Shown here: piece after piece, positions 43,741-57,995 of the stretch
How the letters are laid out: each line of letters opens with the position of its first letter
How positions within the stretch are numbered: position 1 is the first letter of the stretch
NCBI GenBank assembly: GCA_003427395.1
Contig: BFEA01000217.1
Location: 1,241,872-1,305,871 of the forward strand
Direction of reading: 5' to 3'
Source: Chara braunii
Lineage: Eukaryota > Streptophyta > Charophyceae > Charales > Characeae
DNA length: 64,000 nucleotides
The notes under the pieces: generated by a model
The model's input: only the letters and a program-made list of their open reading frames with translations
Told to the model about the DNA's origin: nothing
The model's database searches: none
Translations under genes and position numbers: made by a program

Positions 43741-43765
43741 GCTTGACCTTAAGGGAGCAGTTGCC

Positions 43766-45841
43766 ATGTCGCAAAAGGGAGGGATGGTGGGTCTTACCAG
43801 GTCTATTCCTGGAGAGGAAGAACGATTGAGGCATCCAGTGGTAACAAGAGACTCTGCGGGAATGTCGGTTTACAAGAAAGGGGATAACCTGAGACAATTT
43901 TTGAGGGAGTATGAAAATCACACTTTCATCAGAGAGTGGGATGTGTCCACCATGATGAAAAATGTGACTGGAATGGGATAATGCAGAAAGGCAATAGAGG
44001 AAATGACCATGAGAGTTTTTTGATGGCAGAGCTTCAAAGTAGCTATATGGGCCAAGTATACAGATTTGAGAAGAGATGAAATAGAAGATAACATCACTTT
44101 CGACGGAACAAATTTGGAGGATTTCGAGGATAGCATCGGTCTCTGTGCAGAAATGAACAGGTGGGATGATGAGGAAAAATTGGAGCAGGCCGCGATCAGG
44201 GTAACACCAAGGGAACGCGAGACTGTCAGAAAGATCAGAGAAGGGTCAGATACCTGGGGTGACTTTCTTGTTGAGATGAGAAAGGCCTATCCTCTGAGCG
44301 TACAGAGGCAGAAGAAGAGACAGTTGTTCCAGAAGCAAGGGGTGTGGATTGGAAGAAGGAAAAAAGGGTTGGAAAGGGCACAACGGAAAAATGGGAATGA
44401 GGCACCCCCTCGACAGGGAGAGGGAAAATTGTCCGTAACATGGAGAGACCTGATGTGCAGGGGAAGGAAAGGCGTATAGCCAGGAAGGAAGAAGGACAGG
44501 ACAAATCTCCCGAAGAAAAGGAAGAGGAAGGAGAAGAAAAGAGAAAGCAGAAGAGAAAGGGAAAGATGGAGGAGGCAGGACCATCAGTGAGAGCAGAAGC
44601 AACATCCTCCATGGAGCCTCTAAAAGATCATGGGACGAGGAGGTTAACTGAGGAAGAAAGGGAGAGAAAGGAGGATGAGAACAGGGAGTGGAGGAACCAC
44701 GCCGTGATTCACCTAAGGGAAAATGAGCCGCCCATGAACGCTCCCTGGAAAGTGAGGATTGAAGATATAGTTTTGTCTGAGGCTGTGGCCAGCTCAAAAC
44801 TAGTCTCAAATGTGGACAGGCTAATTAAGCTCAATAAAATGATCATAGAGGATTGTAAGTGACTTCTTGAAGAAGAAGCTGATGTGGTCGAAAAGTTGGG
44901 GAAAGTGGAAGAAGGAAGGAGAAGGGAAGAAAGAGAAAAGGATTTGAAATCCTCGATGCAAAAACTTCATTACAGGGTAAAGGAAAAGGAGGAGTTGCTC
45001 ACGCAAGGAGTAGCCAGTGAAATCCCTGAGATCCTGAAAGAGATTCTGAGGCTAAGGGCGAGAGAAGAAAAAAGGGATTCACAACTGACTGAGTTGGGGA
45101 AGGAAGTGGAGAATTTGAAGGGCGAAGTGGAGAAGGGAAAAATTGAGCAGAAGAAGCTGGAGTTAAAGGTGAAAGCCCTAAAAATCGTTCATGATACTAA
45201 GAGTCCGGAAATGGAAACAGAAAGGGAGAAGCTGGAGAAGGAAGTGGAAGGGCTGAAAGTAAAAGTCAGTGAGCAAAATAAGACGATTGAGTCTGGAAAA
45301 AAAAAAGAGGAAAGAAAAGAGTGAAAAGTGGGAGAAAAAGTGGAAGAAGATGGAAGAAGCCATGAAAGACTCCAAGGTGAGTATCCAGGCAAAGAAGGAG
45401 ACAGAAAACATCCAGGGACTTGAAGAAAAAGAAGGGAAATTGATAGAAAGGGAAGAAGGATTGAAAGATGAAAAGGAAGTGCAGGAAGGGAACAGAAGTC
45501 TTACTCTGTCCAAGTTAAATGATGGAAAAGGACAAAAGAGATCATATCTGGAGGTATTGGCTTCAGGAGGGGGAGATGGAGAAATTGGGGAAACTTCTCT
45601 TGACCCTTAGTGGGCAACAAAAAGAACAAGGGGAGAAGAGAAGCGATTATGTTGGTATTGCATGAAAGGTGCCCACAGAAGGGAAAAATGTCCTGGCTTC
45701 CAGGAAGACAGGGACAAAGGATTGGTTAGTCTTGATGGGAGTGACAGACTTATTGACAGAGAAGGTAACTTGATCAAGAAAGGTAAGAAGGGATTCAGAG
45801 TACAGTTGTACGAGCAGTTGGGGCTTACTTTAGGAATTTAG
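43766..45841 (+). pseudogene. 3' ORF of element B: second Gag-like protein with coiled coil and CCHC knuckle
   Basis: Starts at ATG 43766, 25 bp after the acceptor-like AG. Residues 50-90 resemble retrotransposon Gag: YKKGDNLRQFLREYENHTF and REWDVSTMMKNVTG. The same frame later has VAIWAKYTDLRRDEI, NLEDFEDSIGLCAEM and DTWGDFLVEMRKAYP. From 44440 to 45600 it is almost all Glu/Lys/Arg/Leu heptads, a long coiled coil. Near the end CWYCMKGAHRREKC (45650-45691) is a CX2CX4HX4C zinc knuckle, followed by RLIDREGNLIKKGKKG and a stop at 45839-45841. Internal stops occur at 43979, about 44027 and 44860, and frames shift near 44450 and at the A run about 45297-45306. A Gag-like ORF after integrase is unusual; it may help package RNA or supply a second capsid type (inference). 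Confidence 0.75.
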
Positions 45842-47574
45842 AGTAAGACATTACCAGTCTTTTAGGTTGAGATCTTATATCTTTTTGACATTGTATAATA
45901 GTAGGAGAAAGGATTAAAGTGAGTGAGCTACTTACTCAAGTACAATTCTAGGTAAGGTGTGTAGATACAGGTTGGATACTCTGTTTGTTTCTTGACTATT
46001 AACATTAGGAGAAGACTGACTGGATCGACATTCTGTATTTTAGAAAGTGAAACCGGTGGTTCTGTAATTTATACGTATAAGTTTTTCTTAATTGGTCTAC
46101 GAGATGTACCGCCAGAATTACATTTTCACTTTCACACTTGCGTTTTGTCCAGTATCTGGTCATGCATGTTGAATTTGCATACAAACTGTGTCATCAAAAA
46201 TCTTGAACTATGATGCTCAGAAAAACACCTAAGTGTTCAAGAAAATGATGAGTGATATATTGGTTTATACATCTTGAGAATGCCTTGCTGTAAATGTCAA
46301 TCTCTTCATGTTTTGTCTTATTTAACTATTTCCAAAAAAAAAAAAAAAAAAAAAAAAAAAGGGATGTGAGAAAGTCGATAATTTTTGTTTTGATGCATCC
46401 GAAAATCCCTGCGAGTCAGGGAGATATATGTTATGAATGGAATAAATGTTTCTTTTGCCTTCTGACAAGACAAGGAGTCAAACAAATGTTTTTTATACTT
46501 TTTATGGATATTTTGGTTGACTTTCCTCTTGGTTAAAAGATCCCCGAGACGTGTGTCTATCCAGCCTGTGATCGAGGTCTGGGAGAGATGACCCCTAAGT
46601 GGCTCTGACGGTGCCCCTCGTTCAGAAACGGATATAATAATATTTACATCATTCTTATCAATGACATTATTTTCTTTCCAATAATGGGATCGATCGCCCA
46701 TTTGAAAGATGGCTGACGAGGGTGAAAAAAAAAAAAAATTTGACAAATTGTTTTTTATATATATTTGAAAAGATCATCGATCATCCACTTCAGGTGGTCA
46801 GTCTGAGGGACTAAGAGTCACCAAGACTATGGTGGAAAATTCTCATCGTTGGGACGTAACTCCCAGCGTGGGTTGCTGACCAAGTATAACCAGGTAGCGG
46901 GTCTTCCGATTACGGCCTAGAACTTGGAACCTGAAGGGAGACCCTCCCTAATGAGGGAATCGGTTCAGGTAGATATCAGCGGGATCAAAAGTCAGGTTTA
47001 GATATTATAATAGGAGGATTTTAACCTGTATTGCGTAACCTATACAGGTACCACCGTTAGAATAATAACATGTTGGGCTGCAGATCCCGCCTGATCAACC
47101 ACGTTGGGCCGCAGATCCGGCCTGATCAACCGACTGTGGTGGGTTGAGGCCAAGGTCGCCGATCCCCTTGCATTAGACTTTGAGTGGGACGGTAAGATGA
47201 CTTAGGTTGAAATCCGTGTCCAAATGATTGGGTTCAAACATGATCTCTAACTCAGAGGACACCCAACGAGATCCTGGTTAATAAAGTCTAAAGTTGAGGG
47301 GGGAGGCTATCACTATCTTCCTTGGTGACCTCTGTAACTGTAGTACAAATCCAGTATCCCCACTTTGAGTCGTATGGAGTGATAATTTTTTGGTATTGCA
47401 ATTGTTGGTATGTGGGAGACCCAGGTTGAAATCCTGGCAGTATGGACGCACCAAGGGAGATAGTGAGGGTCTTCAAACCGCAACTTCGGCCAAAAAATCG
47501 GATTTAAACAACTTGTCGCATCAGACGGCCTTTGTTTGCATATAGATTCTCCAGCGACGGGGATGTCGCTTAAT
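45842..47574 (+). other. Noncoding stretch between 3' ORF and 3' LTR
   Basis: No gene seen in 1.7 kb. Landmarks are an A run at 46335-46360, a second at 46725-46738, a 33-bp direct duplication around GTTGGGCCGCAGATCCGGCC (about 47070 and 47103), and a T-arm-like CCAGGTTGAAATCCTGG at about 47422-47438. No transmembrane or envelope-like ORF is present. Confidence 0.55.
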
Positions 47575-47588
47575 GGGGTATGGGAAGA
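47575..47588 (+). promoter_or_regulatory. Polypurine tract before the 3' LTR
   Basis: GGGGTATGGGAAGA ends two bases before the LTR start TGTCGGAG. It would prime plus-strand synthesis. One T-containing interruption makes it weaker than usual. Confidence 0.55.
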
Positions 47589-49423
47589 CTGTCGGAGCTG
47601 ATACCCTTACAAGGGTATCCTCTCATGATATTGCAGTCGACACAATGCCGATACCAACTGTTAGAACAGAGACGGCTAAAAGCAGAAACTGGGGTAAACC
47701 CCTCGACCATTATGGTCATGAAAGTTAGAAACCGCAAAGGCCAAAACACGGCACACGCGGACAAGAGTCAGGGGTTGAAAATTTCGAATGCTCGCAGAGC
47801 GTGCGAAAACGACAGAGGTTAGTAGATGAAATGACCGAGCACGCCATTCCGACACGGACGGAGACTGCAAAATGATTAGTAAATGTAACCTCCGACCACA
47901 AGATCGGAAGGTTAGTCAAAATGGAAAAAAATCACGCAGGACGCAATGACGGTTTTTCTCAGTCAGTTGACGACTGGGGAAGCATGACCATTTGAGTTCA
48001 AGTCCGCAGAAGTCAAGTATATCGGAAAGCGGGGCGGGAAACCACTCCCCGCGGAATAGAATAAAGGTAAAAATTAGTAAAAGCCCCGACCATGTGGTCG
48101 GGGCAACTAGATAAAAGGGGCCTAGCCTGCTGTAACAGGTTGCGATGTCCAACGGTGACCTAGATTTCCTTTATGGTAGGCCGCAGGCCTTATGAGCTGA
48201 CGGGACTGAGCCTTGTACTCTACTTAGGGCAGGTTGACTCTTAGTAGAACTGAACAAAGAGATGGCCTAGTAGGTACAGGCATTAATTGATACGCAGAAG
48301 ATCTCGGGATCGAGTCCGACCTGCCTCTGGGCTAGCTCCTTTTGCTAGCTATAGGGGGCGGGGCCTGCTTTTTTCACCCGCCCTCAAGCGGGTGGGATTC
48401 GAAACCGCGACCTTAGGATTGAGGTAAGAAACAGTTAGACCCCGCCGTAACAGTTGGCACGACGGGGTGTTTGTAGTTAGATTTCGTTTCTCTTTGGTAG
48501 ATTTTCTTTTTCCTTTTTTTTTCTTCTTATTATTATATTTTTTTCCGTTGGTTGCTATCGAAATGAACCCGCCTCTGAATCGGGGAAGGTTCAACGTAGG
48601 AAGATGGTAACAAATCAGGCATAGGTTATCGGTCGCTCCGATCGCAGTACCCAGAAGCCGAGGAGCACGGCGCGACATTGAACAAGCCCGGTTCTAAAGG
48701 GAGAAAGAGAGGAGAAGGGAGTAAGAGGGAGAAAGGGAGAAAAAAAGCTACCGGAGCGCCTCGGCTCACCGTTGTACAGACTCGACGGAGTTAGTGCCAC
48801 GGAGTGGGCAGAAGGGAGGAGATGTGAGAGGAAGAAAAAGAAAAAGAAAGGGTGGAGAGTGGCGCGAGAAAAGAGGGAGGTGCAGGCTAGCAGGCAAGAG
48901 TTTAAGAAAGGCACGGCCAGGCGCACAGGATATGCCGGTGCGATCGGAAGTACGGGCGCAACAACGGAGAGGATAGCAGGGAGCTTGAGTAAGGCTGCGA
49001 GAAGAGAGGCGCGAGAAGGAGAAAGAAGGAGAGGAAGGAGAAAGAAGGAGAAGAAAAAGGGGAAGGAGAATGAAGGAGAGGAGAGGAAGGAGGAAGGAAG
49101 ACTTACCTCCTGGCCAATGATATCCATGTCCCGCATGAGGGCATTCATACTTTGAGTTTGGAGTACGGGGGCGATCCGAAGACGACGTCGAGCCACTACA
49201 AGTTACTGCAACGAAGGAGCGGGAGAAAGGACTTGTAAGTTTCATCTTACGGCTAAGATCGTGATACTTCTGCAAAAAGGAAGGGCAAAAACAAACGAAT
49301 CTCTCACGCGGCTTCTATTGGTAGAATGAGTAAAGTCGAGTAAAACTACAACTAACGAAATCTAATGAATCTGACGCTAAATCATAGAAGTATGCACTAC
49401 CGCTATGTGTGTGTGTACGTATA

Positions 49424-49456
<33 letters not shown>

Positions 49457-49982
49457 TTAAGAGAGAATCTTACCTGGGCACGCGCACGTAACACTGACGA
49501 AACCGACAAGTTACTTACCCGGGTTGAGAGGCCCGGGTAACCTTCTTAAGGCTCATCGTGATGGAGATAGATTGTTGATGTTCTGGGCCGCACGTGTCCT
49601 ACACTGATGAGCCCACTGGCAGACATACTTGTATGGAAGCAGGAAAATAGCAAGTATATATATATTCATTATATTCTTCTTATTATTTTAATATTACTGT
49701 TTATTTACGATCGTTCCTTCCCCCCCCCCTCTTCTTTTCTCCTGCAAAACATGTCTGCCCCGGATTGCGGACGGATCCATTGAGAGGAAGGACATTTGTG
49801 GGGGATCGAGATGAATGAGCAAGGTGGAGGAAAGAGATGGTCATGGAGGTGGTGAGGAGATCAAGAAGATGGAGAGGAGGAGCGAAAACGGATGAATCTC
49901 CCGCTACAACGTGGGAATATACGCTGCCATTCGCACCAGACCACTGTCGCGATTTCGCCAGGCTCGCCTACGAGGTTGTCAA

Positions 49983-50009
49983 GTGTGTGTGTGTGTGTGT
50001 GTGTGTGAG
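49983..50009. repeat. (GT)n microsatellite in 3' LTR
   Basis: Counterpart of 23811-23843, shorter by several units. Confidence 0.9.
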
Positions 50010-50143
50010 TGAGTGATCGTGTGTGATTGTAGATCCCCCAGCTTCTCCTTGGTGCTTTCATCGATAGGATGATCAAAATCGTATGAATCTACCACGGGAT
50101 CATGGGAATAAGCTACTACTGCTTGCGTGTGTGTGTGTGTGTG

Positions 50144-50196
<53 letters not shown>

Positions 50197-50647
50197 ACCG
50201 AACGGCCCTGAGATATGCTAGATGGGCGCGTAATGGTTCTTGGGTGCATGTGGCATCTGTGAGTTGGGGATCGACGATGTGAGTGATAAGGAGACATACC
50301 TGGTGCCAAAGTCGAATGATACTGGTCAAGACCGGCTCGCGTTTTGGGGAGCTGTTGAAGTCATCATCGACATTGAAGTCTAGGATAGATAAGGATCTGC
50401 CTTCTGTAATCTGGGGGCAGAGCGCCAGATAGGATGTCGACATTGGATCTTCGTTGACGATGATAACGAGACTATTCCAGAATAGTCAATTATGAGCTTT
50501 GGGTGTGCTCGCTATTCGGCTCTTAAATCGAGGTCAGGACTATCTGGTCGCGTGTGTATGATGCTGTTTTGATTTACCGGAATCTGATGTTACAAGTTAT
50601 TATCATTTTTTTATTTTTTTTACTTATTATCGTTATTATTATTATAT

Positions 50648-50648
50648 G

Positions 50649-50698
<50 letters not shown>

Positions 50699-50706
50699 TA
50701 TTATTA
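50648..50706. repeat. (ATT)n microsatellite in 3' LTR
   Basis: Counterpart of 24491-24527, expanded; nearby reading frames of repeated Ile or Asn are artefacts. Confidence 0.9.
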
Positions 50707-52228
50707 GAGAGAGAGAGGAAGAGAGAAGTGAGAATTATGCACCTGGATCGCACGTACACTACATCGATGAATCCAACGAGTTGTTTGCCGGCTCGAGTAA
50801 CCTTCTAAGGTTCATCGTAACGGGGGTAGATTGTTGTAATTATCGATCTTGAACGAGAAAATACTCAGTAAGCGCGAGTCATCAGCTCGCGCTGATTGCG
50901 TTCCCACCCTTTGTGTATACCACCAACGCTCATACCGATTGGATGATCCGGTGAAGTGTCCGGATCGCAGGTGATCTCTGCGGTTTGCCGCTGAAAAGGG
51001 GGGGGTGTTGTAGAAAGTTCACTGAACTTTATCATTTAGAAGAAGAAGAGAGAGAAGAAGAAGGAGAAGAAGAAAAAGAAGAAGAAGAAGAAGGGGAAGG
51101 TGAGAAAGAAACTTACCAATAGTGCCATAGCTCCAGCTTTGTCTTCAAGGTACCTGCATCAAGACACCATCTTAGGAGGTTAGTACCTGGTACACGATGA
51201 GAGAGAGAGACAATAAGTCTCCGATCTTGGCCATTAGCCATGTCTCAAGCCCCACATGCTACTCAAATCGATAGAGCGAGCAAATAAAAAGGTGGCAGTG
51301 TATACTTCCTCATTTCAGCAAAAGATTCATTCCGATTTTGCTCGTCCTATCGATGGAGTGTGTATGTGTGTGTGTGTGTATAAGTGATTGTGAGAAGTGT
51401 GCCGCAGCTAACTTCGTGATACTCCCGTCAAGAGGGAGAGTCAAATCAGATGAACCTTCCGTTATAACGTGGGATTGTACATTGCCATTTGCACCCGGCC
51501 ACTATCACGCTTTTGACCCGGATTGCCATCCATGTATGTGTATGTGTGAGAGAGTGTGTGGGTAAGAAAAAGGGAGAGATTTCAGGTCGCATAGCTAACC
51601 TCATGACGCTTCCAATGAGAGGAGCTAAGTCGAATGAATCTTCCGCTGCAACTTGGGAATGTACACCGCCGTTATGCCCGCTCTCTGTCATGCTTGCGTC
51701 CCGATTCGCCAGCGGAATCGTCATTTGTATGTATGCATGGGCGTCTATATGTGTGTGTATAAAGCACGATCGACCGCAGCTATTACAGCCAATAGGATTG
51801 GTCAAATGAAAGATACCAGAGAATGAGAGAGAGGGAGAAAAAAGGAGGAGAAAGGAAGGTTGGGAAAGGAGGTTAAGAGATGGAGAGAGAGAGAGAGTCC
51901 AAAGCTTTGTACGAGCTGTGCATAGTACAAACTGAGAAAGATCGAAGAAGGAGAGTGAGAAAGTGAGAAAGAGAGAGAGAAAAAAAGTACTTCGATAGTA
52001 TCGTTGAACAACGTACCTGGCAGCGGTTGTCCGCGCACGGCTTCCATAAAGATGATGAGCAAAAATCAGTCGGATCTCTTACAGTAATGTTCGAAATGAC
52101 CGCTATTACACCTGTGTATGTGTGTGGGTGTGGGTGTGTGAGAGACGCTGGCTGTCGACTCTGAATACAACACACCCCAGACGATAGTGCATCAGGTAGG
52201 AAAGATGGCTTGTATACCTTTTTCTTTT

Positions 52229-52229
52229 A

Positions 52230-52286
<57 letters not shown>

Positions 52287-52287
52287 G
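52229..52287. repeat. (ATT)n run, empty site of the mitochondrial insertion
   Basis: In the 5' LTR this run is split by the 418-bp NUMT at 26181-26598. Confidence 0.85.
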
Positions 52288-52694
52288 TCAGATGCATGGT
52301 TATCCATGGGGACACGTGGCATCTGTGTGATAGGAGAGTGAGGTTGTGAGAGAGACGAGAGACATACCCCGGTGCTGGAGGCGTGCGGCAGTAGTCGCCA
52401 TATGCTCGTACATCGAAAACACAGATCAACGTCACCTTTCGACTTCGTAGTGTAGGCTAGATAGGATCTGCCATCTGTAGTCTGGGCGCCGAACGCCAAA
52501 TAGGATATCATCTTTGGTTCTTCGTCGATGATGATGATGAAACTCTACCAGCATTGTCAATTATGAGCTCTTGATGTCTTCTTATTTGGTGAAACTCGTG
52601 ATGCAATTCTGTAGTTGGTTCGGGGTAACGACTATCTGGTCTTGTGGTGCTGAAGTTCGCTATTGCTCATCTTCCTTGCATTGATTATCGTTAA

Positions 52695-52748
<54 letters not shown>

Positions 52749-53610
52749 TATTAAAGAAAATAGACTTGCTTTTCTCATACATGCAAGCATGCCTGCAGCA
52801 AGCCGACAACAAGCCCCCGTTCAGAACTCAGAGATATGGCTTCCAGATACGAGTTCACTTTCAATAGGCTATGGAGACTCAGTGCCCGGACACCTCACTG
52901 TTCACGAACACTTCACTACAAGTTATGGCTAATGGATGTCTCTACCCTATCGATACACTAAGCTCCTTCTCCCTTGCCGCTGTGTCCTCCGGACTCACTG
53001 CAGGCCTCCTTGCACAGAGTCACTGTGGCATCGCATCCGCCTGGCTCACGCAAGAATGAATGAACGGCTGGACACTGCCTCTTGATCTGTATTTCTGAAA
53101 CCCTGCTGATCAGTCATTTTTCTACAGGTGCTGGGTATACACAGTCCCACCCGGTACAGGCAAACTAGACTAAGTGAAAGTGGTCTGGGCACCACCAACC
53201 TAACATAGTGAACCAGTTACAGACTTACGTGATAGACCAACAGCAGCAGACACGGGTAGAAATAGGATCGCTAACATATCAAGCAGATGAGACAAAATAC
53301 AATCAGTCAGGCACACAGATCTGACCAACGTACGTGATGACAGACGGTCAGGCAGAAGGGCAGGAATAGGCAAGAGGAGACGGACGCAGTCACTCAGACA
53401 GTGTTTCTCCATGATTTTCACTGGAATAGGTGAGTGGCTGGGTGCGGCCTTTTGATTTATACTTCTGAAGGTCGTTGGTATGGCCCATTTCCCTGGCCCG
53501 AAATGCACACAGTCCTGTGCAGTACTTGCTTGACTGACTAGGGACTGGGACGGATGACTCACTAGGGTGGACTCCTACCATTAGCCCACTTACCTCTGCT
53601 GAAACGTGAG

Positions 53611-53673
53611 ACAGTTACAAAAGGCCACCACTAGGACCTTCCGGAAGGCCATAATTTGGCCTTTCGTGACTGT
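53611..53673. repeat. Inverted repeat in 3' LTR
   Basis: Counterpart of 27944-28006; arms ACAGTTACAAAAGGCC and GGCCTTTCGTGACTGT, two mismatches. Confidence 0.7.
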
Positions 53674-54114
53674 AGCAGCTACAGACTTGACCGCTACAGC
53701 TACGACCACTTGACCTGGCCAGGGTTCTTACCCAACAGGCCTACAGATCGAACCCATGCTGCCTACAGATCTTATGACAACCCACCGATTATTGGGGTTA
53801 CACAGGTCGAAGGTTCAACTTTACGGATGACACAGGTACTGTACACAAGTAAGGTTGGGGCCTAGGGATCAACCCCTGGGTACTGCGTCAGCTACCACTA
53901 CAAGGTGAAAACCGATTCGGTACCGGGGTGATGAGATTCGTCCAGCATTATTACCAGTGAACTTTTGTTGTGCTCTTATTTGGTGGAGCTCCTGATACAA
54001 TTCTGCTATTCGTTCGAAGCCATGACTATCTGGTCTCATATGTATGATGATGCTCGGTTTCTGATGATCGTTGTCGCTCTTTGCAGCCTTATTATCGCCT
54101 ATTGTTATTATTAT

Positions 54115-54149
<35 letters not shown>

Positions 54150-55282
54150 TTTATTTTTAATCAGACTCGCTTTCTGTTTCTTATTTCGCATGCATGCAAG
54201 CATAAGACGCTCACACACACAGACACACACAGAAGGAAGACAGTCAGACAGGCAAGGGGAGAGAGGAAGAGAAACGGAGAAAGAAATGGATCTTACTTTA
54301 ACGGGAAGAAGTTGAACTACTCTGCGGGATACTCATCACTAAGTTCTGAAATGCGTCGCCCCTCGCGTGGCCTATGCTACATCAGCAAATATAAACTGCA
54401 TGACACTGTGCCACATCAGCGATGTAGACAAGCTGCATGCGCCATATCGGCATGCAGACATCATGGCCAAAAGCCTTAACAATAGTAGAGACAGGTGGCA
54501 GCGCCATGTCAGCAAGGCCTGGCGCACAGGATAGACATGTATCAACGTGCTGCCACAATTCCACGACATCGACCGCAGCACCAGACTGGCATCAAGCCAG
54601 CACTAAGACAGCATAGGAAAACTGAATTGTCGACCACTCAGAGGCCAATCCTTACGCATCATTTGGTGAGGTTGTCTGGTCTCGGGTCCACCTCCCGCAG
54701 TCAGACAGAGAGACTCACAACCAAGGGCCTGGGCTGTCTAGAATAGCAGGGCTCCCCTTTTGGTCCTAATACTGTCTGAGTACATGCATACAACTGGGCG
54801 GAGGAGCACATACAAACAGACCAAATAAATATAAGCAAAATAGCAAACAGACAGACAAATACAAGCACTTACAGACGACAGATACACACTGCATCAAGCA
54901 GATACAAAGTTCAACAGAGACAAGGTACGGGCAGTGACAGGCAGGGAAACACGGTCAGCCAAGCGAATAGGCAAGACACAGACGGGTACGACGAACGGTT
55001 AGTGCAGTATGGAAAAACAGACATACTGTAAACAGACAGGAAACGGGGCAGACATAAACAGAGAAACAGTGACAAAACAACAACAGACAAACATTCGGAC
55101 GTCGGGCAGGATACAGACGTTGTATTATTGTTGAGGAAGAGGGGACGATTCACACATTGTCAGTTATGAGTCTTTACTGTGATCCTATTTATGCAGATCT
55201 GTTTTGGTTCGGGGTCACGACTATCCGGCTTTGCAATGTTGTTTGATTGGTGAAGCTCGTTATTGCTCACATTCCCTGATTA

Positions 55283-55386
<104 letters not shown>

Positions 55387-56106
55387 CATTGCTACTATTG
55401 TTGTGAGGATCGAGCCCCAAGTGGCCCTGTCAGACTTCACTTTGTTTTGAGCTAGGGCCCCAGCGAGTGAAAAATGCCACCCTAAGTGAAGGTGAGCCTG
55501 AATATTCATCTCCGACCAAGTTAACATTTCAGTATGTAGGCATTTAGACTTCTGCAGCACATCAGCTGGTTGAGTAAATGCGCGGACCTCACTAAGCTGT
55601 GCCATACGGCAGGCCCAGACCACGAAAGTTGTGTCTGGGCACCTACACACAAAATGAGGCAGCAGGGCACAGGTGGCCATAGCATGGGTTGCTGGGTACC
55701 AGGGGGTACAGCGGGAGAACGAGTGATCTTCAGGGAGTGAGGCGCTGTGTGGGATGATCAAGGTCCGATTGAGGATGACGAGATACGTACCTAGTACATA
55801 AGAGAGAGGTCGTCAATGATATGGACTGGCATAAGAACAAAAGTGTTCCTGTTGAGTGAACCAGTTGTAGCAATATGATGGTATGGTGCAGTAGGTTGGG
55901 CGTTGTGCGCCGGACAAAGAGAGCAGCTCTGGATATTGCATTGGTATGACCTGCTGGCGTGGGATTTGACTCATTACTTAACTATATTGATTTATTCCAA
56001 ATAGATACTTAATGCATGTGCACCCTGTACTCATCCGGGAAAAGCAGGGCAATTGCGGGAGCTCTGCCGGAGTTATGGAGGAACTCTGGAGGCAGGGAAC
56101 TGTAAG

Positions 56107-56207
56107 GTACGTGTTATCGATTCCTTCCCCATATCCCTTACAAACTACACCCCTTCTAGCAAAATGCCTGCGTATTTATGTGATATATTGTTTATAGGTT
56201 TCTTCAG
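56107..56207 (+). other. Candidate intron in 3' LTR
   Basis: Same 101-bp segment as 30405-30505: GTACGTG start, TTTCTTCAG end. Confidence 0.45.
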
Positions 56208-56299
56208 GACTAATCATATCAACTAAGAAAAGTACTACATGATTGGAATAAGAACCTTGCCTGAGGAAAGGAAGGAACCTAGGAAAGAACTGAGAAGGA

Positions 56300-57995
56300 A
56301 ACTTAGCCTGCTTGGTTTTGAGACAACAAAGGCAGTTTGATGGAGACCTCCGTTGGGGTTGTCGCGCTGTCTGGAATGACTAAAAGGGTACTTGTCGTGC
56401 AAGCTACCCAGCCTAACCATTTAGCCCTGGACTTCAACATTAAGGATGGGAAAATGTCGTGCGCTTTTTCTGATAACTCAAACACTTAAATCCAAGATTA
56501 ATCCGGTACTCCCATAAAGTACACGTTTTCAACTGATTTAACCAAGGCAAAAATTAATCCGATACTTCCGCGGAATACACCTTTTTCAAATAACTAACAA
56601 AAGCAGAGGTAATAGGAGTCTCCCGTTGAGTTCTCCTATCAAAAGATTGGATTAGACTTAAGGAGGGAATTAAGTACTCCCGGGTGAGTACACGAACTCC
56701 TGAGTCTACGACGATCTGTGTTGCCTTCCGCGTAAGTCCACATGCCTTTGCCTAACTTAATAAATGGAATCCCATGGCAACTATAAATAATATTGATCCC
56801 CTATGTATCAGACAGATATTAGATGGTTCCTGGCTCCTTGGAGGGTCATCTTAATACTTTGATTGATCCGGGGGTCAATTAACAAACTACAAATAATCTT
56901 GATCCCTACATTTTCGAACAGATATTATGTGGCTCCCGGGAGGGTCATCTTAATATTTTGTTTGATCTGAAGATCAATTAACAACTACAAATAATCTCTT
57001 TATCCCCTATACATCAAACAGATAGTAGGTGACTCCCGGGAGGGTCATCTTAATATTATGTTTGATCGAGGCGTCAACTAACAATAAATCTTTATCCCCT
57101 ATACATCAAACAGATATTAGGTGACTCCCGGGAGGGTAATCTTAATATTCTGTTTGATCTAGGGGTCAACTAACAAGAAATATTTATCTCCTATACATCG
57201 AACATATATTAGGTGACTCCCGGGAGGGTCATCTTAATATTCTGTTTGATCTAGGGGTCAACTAAAAAGAAATCTTCATCCCCTATACATCAAACAGATA
57301 TTAGGTGACTCTCGGGAGGGTCATCTTAATATTCAATTTGATTTGGGGATCAATTAACAATTACAAACAATCTTGATTCCCTACACATCGAACAGATATT
57401 AGGTGGCTCCCGGGAGGGTCATCGTAATACTCTGTTTGATCTAGGGATCAACTAACAGGAAGAGAATTGAGTAACCCTGCTACTTGTTTGGCATTGCATG
57501 ATTACCAATGACCTGATTAGTTAACATTGGATCCGGATATAGGAGGCTCCCATAGAGTCATTCTATATAAATCACTTGGCTACATTCTAACGTACCAAGT
57601 ATGACATTTTGAATCATCCAAAAACCACTGACTTAATCCCAAGCTCGTCCGACTCTAAGTTAGTAGTAGGGTGACTCCCGTTGGATCGTCCTATCAAGCT
57701 CCGATCAACGAGTAGGAGGAGGCTTCCGGGAAGGTCACCTATTACTTACTTGAACTTCTGTATTGACATATGGATCTAAAAAGGGTTTATCAAAAACTAA
57801 ATACTCACATATGGATTATCCAGTCACTCGCATATGATTGCCGGAATTGTTTGATCACATGAGGATTGCTTGAGCTATGAAGGGTGGTTGATTGCTTCCG
57901 TAGGAACAATTCGACTACTCGTTTGACTAACCGTTTGATTTGGGATTGATCAAGTAGTGGATGATTCCCGGGTAAGTCAACCCACTACTTGCGTA
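56300..57995 (+). repeat. Stem-loop array in 3' LTR
   Basis: Counterpart of 30620-32310. CAAGTAGTGG/CCACTACTTG is kept at 57951-57960 and 57982-57991. One unit near 56830-56850 carries a small extra CTGGCTCC duplication. Confidence 0.75.

Noticed and set aside
47405-47455. tRNA-like T-arm CCAGGTTGAAATCCTGG with a downstream ACCA
   Set aside because: No matching acceptor stem, D-arm or anticodon arm can be drawn upstream.
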